From Lachnospiraceae bacterium AM93-12TA (lineage in GTDB: Bacteria > Bacillota > Clostridia > Lachnospirales > Lachnospiraceae), in assembly GCA_027698105.1 (NCBI GenBank), contig JAQERH010000026.1, positions 1 to 41,830 of the forward strand: a stretch of DNA of 41,830 nucleotides. The letters run 5' to 3'. A program made the position numbers and the translations under genes. The notes under the pieces were generated by a model. The model made no database searches, was not told the DNA's origin, and was given only the letters and a program-made list of their open reading frames with translations. Of this stretch, positions 36,429 through 41,830 are shown piece by piece (the first letter of the stretch is position 1; each line of letters opens with the position of its first letter).

Positions 36429-37433
36429 ATGTTAGACGGAAAGAAAACACTTTTCAGCGGTATGCAGGCCACAGGAAACCTGACTCTTGGAAATTATCTG
36501 GGAGCGCTGAAGAACTGGGTTACCATAAGCGATGAATACCAGACCTTTTTCAGCGTAGTGGATATGCACTCGATTACAGTGCGGCAGGATCCGGCGGAGC
36601 TGAGAAAGAGAGCCAGAAATCTTCTGACCCTCTATATTGCAGCAGGGCTTGATCCGGAGAAAAACTGCATTTACTACCAGTCCCATGTCAGCGGCCACGC
36701 AGAGCTGGCCTGGATTTTAAACTGTTTCACCTATATGGGAGAGTTAAACCGCATGACTCAGTTTAAGGACAAGGCGGCGAAGCATGCAGACAACATTAAC
36801 GCTGGTCTGTTCACCTATCCTGTACTGATGGCGGCAGATATCCTGCTCTACCAGGCAGATGTAGTTCCGGTGGGCATTGACCAGATGCAGCATCTGGAGC
36901 TGACAAGAGATATTGCGATTCGCTTCAACAATATCTACGGCGATGTATTTACAGTTCCGGAGGCTTATATCGGAAAGGCAGGAGCCAAGATTATGAGTCT
37001 TCAGGAGCCTGCGAAGAAGATGTCCAAGTCCGATGAGAATCCAAACGGCAGCATCTACCTGATGGACGATCCAGATACTATTATCCGTAAGTTTAAGAGA
37101 GCTGTGACAGATTCTGAGGCCTGCGTCCGCTACTGCGACGAGCAGCCTGGAATCAGAAACCTGATCGACATCTACAGAGCCTGCACAGGAAAGACGGCAG
37201 AGGAGATTGAGAAGGAGTTTGACGGCAGAGGCTACGGCGACTTTAAGATGGCAGTAGGCGAGGCAGTAGTAGACGTGCTCCGTCCTCTGCAGGAGCGGTA
37301 TGCAGAGCTTTCTAAGGATAAGGCATACATTGACAGCGTAATTAAGAATAATGCGGAGAAGGCTCAGTATTTCTCCAACAAGACGCTGCGTAAGGTACAG
37401 AAAAAGGTCGGCTTCCCGGAGAGAATCCGTTAG
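36429..37433 (+). CDS. trpS: Tryptophanyl-tRNA synthetase
   Basis: A 334-residue class I synthetase that charges tRNA-Trp. The HIGH-equivalent is TLGNYLGAL near residue 20, and KMSKS is intact in AKKMSKSDENPNGS. ILLYQADVVPVGIDQMQHLELTRDIA is the family's core. Own promoter and terminator. Confidence 0.97.
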   Translation: MLDGKKTLFSGMQATGNLTLGNYLGALKNWVTISDEYQTFFSVVDMHSITVRQDPAELRKRARNLLTLYIAAGLDPEKNCIYYQSHVSGHAELAWILNCFTYMGELNRMTQFKDKAAKHADNINAGLFTYPVLMAADILLYQADVVPVGIDQMQHLELTRDIAIRFNNIYGDVFTVPEAYIGKAGAKIMSLQEPAKKMSKSDENPNGSIYLMDDPDTIIRKFKRAVTDSEACVRYCDEQPGIRNLIDIYRACTGKTAEEIEKEFDGRGYGDFKMAVGEAVVDVLRPLQERYAELSKDKAYIDSVIKNNAEKAQYFSNKTLRKVQKKVGFPERIR

Positions 37434-37484
37434 AGCAGGCATTCGGCCCTGAGATGGGCAGAAGCGATTATAAATCGTAAGAGG

Positions 37485-37517
37485 AAAGGAATCCATGTAA
37501 TTCATGGGTTCCTTTTT
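37485..37517 (+). terminator. trpS terminator
   Basis: AAAGGAATCCATG (37485-37497) pairs with CATGGGTTCCTTT (37503-37515), 13 pairs with one T-G, then further Ts. Confidence 0.88.
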
Positions 37518-37538
37518 ACATATTCAGAGAGTTGACTA

Positions 37539-37567
37539 TTGAAGATTTATCTGAAATTTTTTATAAT
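37539..37567 (+). promoter_or_regulatory. dhaKLM promoter
   Basis: TTGAAG (37539-37544), 17 bases, TATAAT (37562-37567). About 130 bases of leader follow. I do not see a clear copy of the glpK-upstream palindrome here. Confidence 0.75.
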
Positions 37568-37696
37568 ATATCTGATCATCTGAAAAAGACAGGTATTTTG
37601 CTGATTTTTTGTTTGGGGTCAGAGAATGGAAGTATTTTCCTTAGGAAAACAGCGTCTCTGAGCTGCGCGGACGAAATAAGATTGGAGGAAACGGCT

Positions 37697-38686
37697 ATGA
37701 AGAAAATTATCAACAGTGTGGAGCAAGTGGAGAATGAGATGGTCCTCGGTATGGCTAAGGCATATCCACAGTATGTAAGAAAGCTGGACTGCGGGAACGT
37801 AGTTGTCCGCGCCAACAAAAAGGAGGGAAAGGTAGCGCTGATCAGCGGCGGAGGCAGCGGCCATGAGCCGGCTCACGGCGGCTATGTAGGCGAGGGAATG
37901 TTAGATGCAGCTGTTTCAGGAGCAGTATTTACCTCACCGACTCCGGATCAGATTTATGAGGGAATTAAGGCAGTTGCTACAGATAAGGGCGTTCTCATGA
38001 TAATCAAGAATTATACAGGAGATGTGATGAACTTCGAGATGGCCGGAGAGATGGCCCAGATGGAGGACATCTCGGTAGCCCAGGTAGTCGTAAACGACGA
38101 TGTGGCTGTAAAGGACAGCCTCTATACAGTAGGCCGCAGAGGCGTGGCAGGAACTGTATTTGTACATAAAATTGCAGGAGCCAAGGCGGAGACAGGTGCT
38201 TCCTTAGAGGAGGTTCAGGCCACAGCCCAGAAGGTCATTGACAATGTGAGAACCATGGGAATGGCGATCCGTCCATGTACCGTTCCGGCAGCAGGCCAGC
38301 CTGGTTTTGAGCTGAATGACGACGAGATGGAGGTGGGAATCGGCATTCACGGAGAGCCGGGAACCCATAGAGAGCCGTTAAAAAAAGCAGACGAAATCGT
38401 GGACCTTCTGTTAGATAAGATTCTGGCAGATCTGGACTACAGCGGAAAAGAAGTGGCCGTGATGATTAACGGTTCCGGAGCCACACCTCTGATGGAGCTG
38501 TTTATTGTCAATAACCGTGTGGCAGATGTGCTGGCTGAAAAGGGAATGAAGGTTTATAAGACCTTGGTAGGTGAGTATATGACATCCATTGAGATGGAAG
38601 GCTTCTCTATTTCTCTTCTGCGCCTGGATGACGAGCTGAAGGAGCTTCTGGACGCAAAGGCAGACACACCGGCATTTAAGGCCTAG
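37697..38686 (+). CDS. dhaK: PTS-dependent dihydroxyacetone kinase, DhaK subunit
   Basis: A 329-residue subunit that holds dihydroxyacetone covalently on a histidine (H218 in GIGIHGEPG) and takes the phosphate from DhaL-ADP. LISGGGSGHEPAHGGYVGEGML is the family hallmark. ATG 37697 is chosen: TTGGAGGAA is upstream, and the frame before it has no family similarity. First gene of dhaKLM. Confidence 0.96.
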   Translation: MKKIINSVEQVENEMVLGMAKAYPQYVRKLDCGNVVVRANKKEGKVALISGGGSGHEPAHGGYVGEGMLDAAVSGAVFTSPTPDQIYEGIKAVATDKGVLMIIKNYTGDVMNFEMAGEMAQMEDISVAQVVVNDDVAVKDSLYTVGRRGVAGTVFVHKIAGAKAETGASLEEVQATAQKVIDNVRTMGMAIRPCTVPAAGQPGFELNDDEMEVGIGIHGEPGTHREPLKKADEIVDLLLDKILADLDYSGKEVAVMINGSGATPLMELFIVNNRVADVLAEKGMKVYKTLVGEYMTSIEMEGFSISLLRLDDELKELLDAKADTPAFKA

Positions 38687-38693
38687 GAATCAG

Positions 38694-38761
38694 ACGGCGG
38701 GAGATGCCTTTTGTGCTTCTCCTGCCGTTTCAGATCACAGGATCCGCCGGAAGAACGGCGG
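38694..38761 (+). promoter_or_regulatory. Two hairpins between dhaK and dhaL
   Basis: An 11-bp stem (38694-38704 with 38718-38728, one G-T) and a six-bp CCGCCG/CGGCGG stem (38744-38749 with 38756-38761). Only two Ts follow the first, so it may be a partial terminator or a processing site that sets the subunit ratio. Confidence 0.6.
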
Positions 38762-38798
38762 CTATACGAAAAAAAATATGAGAACAGGAGATAGGATT

Positions 38799-39422
38799 AT
38801 GACAGATTGTGCAAAGGTAATAGAACTGCTTGATAAAATTGGAGATAAGATTATAGAGGAGAAGGAATTTCTGACAGAGCTTGATAAGCCAATCGGAGAC
38901 TGCGATCACGGTATCAACATGGCCAGAGGCTTTGGCGAGGTAAAGAAAAAACTGCCAGGTATGGCGGACAGTGATCTGGGAACGATCTTTAAGACAACCG
39001 GTATGACGCTGGTATCTACAGTGGGAGGCTCTGCGGGCCCTCTCTATGGAACGGCATTTATGAAAATGGGCATGGCTTTAGCCGGAAAGAAGGAGATGAG
39101 CTTTGCCGATTTTCTGAAAGCCTTCGAGATGGGGGTGGAAGGTGTGAAGCAGAGAGGCAAATCAGACAAGGGAGAGAAGACCATGCTGGATGCCATGATT
39201 CCGGCATTAGACGCCATGAAAGCGGCTGCAGCAGAAGGAAAAGATGTGAAAACAGCCTGGAAAGAAGGCACGGAGGCAGCTGAGGCAGGAGTGGAGTATA
39301 CAAAAACCATTATTGCCACCAAGGGAAGGGCCAGCTATGTAGGTGAGAGAAGCATCGGACATCAGGATCCGGGAGCAACTTCCTTTACCTTTATGATGGA
39401 GACAGCAGAAGCAGCACTTTAA
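38799..39422 (+). CDS. dhaL: Dihydroxyacetone kinase, ADP-binding subunit DhaL
   Basis: A 207-residue helical barrel subunit with permanently bound ADP-Mg. The metal-binding aspartates are D29, D34 and D36 in LDKPIGDCDHG. The C-terminus contains GRASYVGERSIGHQDPGATS, typical of the subunit. ATG 38799 is chosen over the earlier in-frame ATG at 38778 because AGGAGAT lies just before it. Confidence 0.95.
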   Translation: MTDCAKVIELLDKIGDKIIEEKEFLTELDKPIGDCDHGINMARGFGEVKKKLPGMADSDLGTIFKTTGMTLVSTVGGSAGPLYGTAFMKMGMALAGKKEMSFADFLKAFEMGVEGVKQRGKSDKGEKTMLDAMIPALDAMKAAAAEGKDVKTAWKEGTEAAEAGVEYTKTIIATKGRASYVGERSIGHQDPGATSFTFMMETAEAAL

Positions 39423-39448
39423 GAGCTGAAAAGAACGGAGGCAGACAG

Positions 39449-39829
39449 ATGGTAGGAATTGTAATTGTATCCCACAGTAAGAATCTGGCAGACAGTGTTG
39501 TGGAGTTCACAGGATTAATGGCCCCTGATGCGAATATTGCGGCAGCAGGCGGTATGGAGGACGGTAGCTTCGGAACCAGCTTTGAGAAGATTCAGAAGGC
39601 AATCGAGAGTGTGTATTCAGAGGAGGGCGTCATTGTCCTCATGGACATGGGAAGCGCCGTTATGACGACGGAGATGGTGCTTGACATGTTTGAACCGGAT
39701 ACAGTTAAGATGGCAGACTGCCCGCTGGTGGAAGGAGCCGTGGTGGCTACCATTAACGCAGTCAGCGGCATGAAGATGGATGAGATTCTGGCGGCGTTAA
39801 GCCAGGTGGCAGGAACCCCGAAATTTTAG
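39449..39829 (+). CDS. dhaM: Dihydroxyacetone kinase phosphotransfer subunit DhaM
   Basis: A 126-residue EIIA-mannose-like domain that takes phosphate from HPr on H9 (IVSHSKNLA) and passes it to DhaL-ADP. Only the EIIA domain is present, without the HPr- and EI-like extensions of the E. coli protein, as is usual in Firmicutes. It starts 26 bases after dhaL. Confidence 0.95.
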   Translation: MVGIVIVSHSKNLADSVVEFTGLMAPDANIAAAGGMEDGSFGTSFEKIQKAIESVYSEEGVIVLMDMGSAVMTTEMVLDMFEPDTVKMADCPLVEGAVVATINAVSGMKMDEILAALSQVAGTPKF

Positions 39830-39860
39830 GCAGCAATAAGGCGGAAACGGGAGGGACGAT

Positions 39861-40646
39861 ATGAGAAGATGGAAGAAGGCAGCGGCAGTCCTTCTGGCAG
39901 CGGCACTGGCGGCAGCGGCAGCAGGCTGTGCAAAGAAACAGGATCCCAAGGAGATTTACAGCGCAGCGGTGGAAAAGAATAACGCTCTTACCAGCATTGA
40001 CATGGACGTGACTATGAAGATGGCCATGACCGTGGAAGAGGAGAGCATGGATATGGAGGTAACCAGTAATACGAAGATGGATCAGTCGGATAAGGAGCAT
40101 ATAAAGTTTATTACCGATTCGTCTGTAGCCATGGACGGCATGAATCTGGATACCACTGTTTTCTACGAGGACGGCTATTACTATATGGAAGCTATGGGCC
40201 AGAAAATGAAATATCCCATGGATTTGGAAAGCCTGACTGCCCAGATTGAGGAGAGCGTGGGAAGCACTACTCTTCCAGTGGAGAGCCTGGATACGGTGGA
40301 GGTAAAGAAGGAGGGGGAGAATCAGATCCTTACCTTTACAGCCAATCCGGAGAAGATGAACGATTATCTGGCCCAGGTCATGGGCGCTATGGGAGATGTG
40401 AGCCAGGTGTCCGGCCTGAATATGACCATCAACTCTGCAAGCGGCCAGTACACCATTGGAAAGGACGGCTACTACACAGATATGAAGATGAACATGGATC
40501 TGTCCATGGAGTCTCAGGGAGCGTCTGTAGGTATGATTCTCGATGTGGCAGGAACGGTTCATAATCCGGGACAGCCGGTGGAAATCACTCTTCCTGATAC
40601 AGCAGATTATCTGGAGATTGATCCGGCTCTGCTAGGAGCCAGCTGA
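39861..40646 (+). CDS. DUF6612-like lipoprotein
   Basis: A 261-residue predicted lipoprotein. The signal peptide is very alanine-rich, with the lipobox ending AAAGC at C23. The mature part is rich in methionine and acidic residues, with repeated beta-strands like LolA/LppX-type or DUF6612 proteins (SIDMDVTMKMAMTVEEES, YYMEAMGQKMKYP). It may bind a hydrophobic ligand at the outer face of the membrane; the role is unknown. It is 31 bases after dhaM and may be co-transcribed, with the terminator at 40671-40707 following. Confidence 0.85.
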   Translation: MRRWKKAAAVLLAAALAAAAAGCAKKQDPKEIYSAAVEKNNALTSIDMDVTMKMAMTVEEESMDMEVTSNTKMDQSDKEHIKFITDSSVAMDGMNLDTTVFYEDGYYYMEAMGQKMKYPMDLESLTAQIEESVGSTTLPVESLDTVEVKKEGENQILTFTANPEKMNDYLAQVMGAMGDVSQVSGLNMTINSASGQYTIGKDGYYTDMKMNMDLSMESQGASVGMILDVAGTVHNPGQPVEITLPDTADYLEIDPALLGAS

Positions 40647-40670
40647 TCCTGGATGAGCAATAGAGAAATG

Positions 40671-40707
40671 CAGGGGGCGGTATTGTCTGTGCCGCTTCCT
40701 GTTTTTT
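40671..40707 (+). terminator. Terminator after the lipoprotein gene
   Basis: Ten-bp stem (40671-40680 with 40692-40701, two G-T pairs) and six Ts. Confidence 0.88.
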
Positions 40708-40742
40708 GTTCACAGGGCTGTTTTCGTGAAAATTTTAATAAA

Positions 40743-40771
40743 TTGAAAAAACGGGATTCCTATGATAGAAT
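40743..40771 (+). promoter_or_regulatory. Promoter of the NifX-SlyD gene
   Basis: TTGAAA (40743-40748), 17 bases, TAGAAT (40766-40771), about 80 bases before the start. Confidence 0.75.
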
Positions 40772-40854
40772 AGCGGTACGGCAGACAGAGAGCCATTTCA
40801 GTTCAGATTCAGTTCTGAAGAAATTTTAAAGACAGGAAGGACGAGTACAGGGAT

Positions 40855-41712
40855 ATGAAGATAGCAGTTTCTTATGCCAATGGAAATGTATTCCAGCATT
40901 TTGGCAAGACAGAGTTTTTTAAGGTTTATGAGGTAGAGAATAACCAGGTAGTTTCCAGTGAGGTGATCAGCTCCAATGGAGAGGGACACGGCGCGCTGGC
41001 AGGTGTTTTAGCAGGACAGTCCGTCAACGTGCTGATCTGCGGAGGACTTGGCGGCGGAGCTCAGACAGCCCTTGACGAGGCAGGAATTCAGGTAGTTTCC
41101 GGCGCTGAGGGAAGCTGTGATGAGGCAGTGGAGGCTTACCTGAAGGGAGAGCTGGTTTCTACAGGTGTAAACTGTGACCATCACGATCACGAGGAGCACG
41201 AAGAGGGTCATTCCTGCGGAGGCTGCGGCGGTGGATGCAGCGGCTGCGGAGGCGGATGTGGTTCCCAGCCACAGATCATTATGGAGGGACGCAATGCAGG
41301 AAAGCTGTGCCGAGCACATTATAAGGGTACGCTCAATGACGGAACTCAGTTTGATTCTTCTTATGACAGAGGACAGCCGTTAGAGTTTATCTGCGGAGTA
41401 GGCCAGATGATTAAAGGATTCGATGCGGCAGTTGTAAATATGGAGCCAGGCCAGTCTGCAGACATTCATCTGATGCCGGAGGAGGCATATGGCATGCCGG
41501 ATCCGGACGCTATTTTTACAGTAGTGATTGCCCAGCTTCCAGGGGCAGAGAAGCTGGAGGTAGGACAGCAGGTATACCTGTCCAACCAGTTTGGCCAGCC
41601 GTTCCCGGTGAAGGTAACAGCAAAGGATGAGACCAATATCACCTTTGACGCAAACCACGAGATGGCAGGCAAGGAGTTAAACTTCCATATTGAGCTTCTG
41701 GAAGTAGAATAA
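40855..41712 (+). CDS. Fusion of NifX/NifB-like metal-cofactor domain with SlyD-type FKBP isomerase
   Basis: A 285-residue two-domain protein. Residues 1-105 match the dinitrogenase iron-molybdenum cofactor fold (MKIAVSYANGNVFQHFGKTEFF, VLICGGLGGGAQTALDEAGI). Residues 107-136 form a metal-binding linker with five His and six Cys (CDHHDHEEHEEGHS then four GGC-like steps). From about 138 to the end is a SlyD-like FKBP peptidyl-prolyl isomerase with its insert-in-flap domain (AHYKGTLNDGTQFDSS, MIKGFDAAVVNMEPGQ, MPEEAYGMPDPDAIF). SlyD normally has its His/Cys-rich region at the C-terminus. A chaperone that handles a metal or Fe-S client is plausible. GGAAGGACG lies upstream at a rather long spacing. 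Confidence 0.92.
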   Translation: MKIAVSYANGNVFQHFGKTEFFKVYEVENNQVVSSEVISSNGEGHGALAGVLAGQSVNVLICGGLGGGAQTALDEAGIQVVSGAEGSCDEAVEAYLKGELVSTGVNCDHHDHEEHEEGHSCGGCGGGCSGCGGGCGSQPQIIMEGRNAGKLCRAHYKGTLNDGTQFDSSYDRGQPLEFICGVGQMIKGFDAAVVNMEPGQSADIHLMPEEAYGMPDPDAIFTVVIAQLPGAEKLEVGQQVYLSNQFGQPFPVKVTAKDETNITFDANHEMAGKELNFHIELLEVE

Positions 41713-41734
41713 GAAACAGAATAAGCGTAAAAAG

Positions 41735-41779
41735 GAGACATATTCCGGCAGAACAGCAGGCCGGAATGTGTCTCTTTTT
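41735..41779 (+). terminator. Terminator of the NifX-SlyD gene
   Basis: A 15-bp stem (41735-41749 with 41760-41774, one T-G pair) followed by five Ts. Confidence 0.9.
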
Positions 41780-41785
41780 ATTGTT

Positions 41786-41798
41786 AGGGCAAAGCCCT
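41786..41798. repeat. Short palindrome near the right edge
   Basis: AGGGC-AAA-GCCCT, similar in form to the GGGC-TAT-GCCC palindrome at the left edge. No gene is visible from here to the end. Confidence 0.35.
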
Positions 41799-41830
41799 GT
41801 TTACCATTGTGTAGTTTTTCGTTGATCCGA

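Overview
The window looks like a chromosomal segment of an anaerobic, low-to-mid GC Firmicute, most likely a gut Lachnospiraceae/Clostridium symbiosum-like species. This is inferred from the rpsL-rpsG-fusA-tuf order, the UGA-frameshifted prfB, long-form HPF, a GlpP antiterminator, an anaerobic glycerol-3-phosphate oxidation module with a DUF1667 protein, strong Shine-Dalgarno sequences and A/T-rich sigma-A promoters. Almost all genes read on the + strand.

Layout. 0.1-2.3 kb: a formate/nitrite-type channel, a tiny cysteine-repeat protein on the minus strand with its own strong promoter, and an AhpF-N-terminal-like thioredoxin-fold protein. 2.3-9.6 kb: a glycerol regulon, glpP (with a leader terminator), a TetR/DhaS-like regulator, glpK, glpF, a three-copy 60-base hairpin repeat, two flavoproteins and a DUF1667 Fe-S candidate. 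9.8-13.5 kb: cutC, a YitT protein, a two-HKD cardiolipin-synthase-like protein and hpf (minus). 13.5-20.2 kb: an AT-rich gap with DnaA boxes, then secA, prfB, an ACT-domain regulator and homoserine dehydrogenase. 20.3-26.2 kb: tex, then three minus-strand genes (BCCT transporter, an AT-rich small membrane protein, a D-2-hydroxyacid dehydrogenase). 26.4-31.3 kb: the str operon. 31.4-34.8 kb: a Dam-type methylase and probable type II endonuclease, a sugar O-acetyltransferase and luxS (minus). 34.9-41.8 kb: a membrane glycosyltransferase that lacks its usual N-terminal segment, trpS, dhaKLM, a lipoprotein and a NifX-SlyD fusion.

How the genes work together. GlpF admits glycerol, GlpK phosphorylates it and the flavoprotein/DUF1667 group oxidises glycerol 3-phosphate to dihydroxyacetone phosphate. 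28 kb away DhaKLM phosphorylates dihydroxyacetone to the same product using PTS phosphate. The TetR regulator inside the glp cluster resembles the DhaS type, which suggests that the two loci share control.

Most unusual. Five copies of a stem-loop (16997-17054, 22455-22510, 22572-22603, 22609-22667, 34233-34286) share a conserved apical sequence, GTGACTTTAAGTGGAAC, carried on stems that differ completely in sequence; four of the five stems are 17-19 bp and perfectly paired. All lie just 3' of genes. One copy carries a compensatory base-pair change inside the apex. This pattern suggests an undescribed structured RNA or DNA element. Other items worth checking are the cysteine-repeat protein, a paired DnaA-box cluster upstream of secA, and interleaved helices upstream of rpsG.
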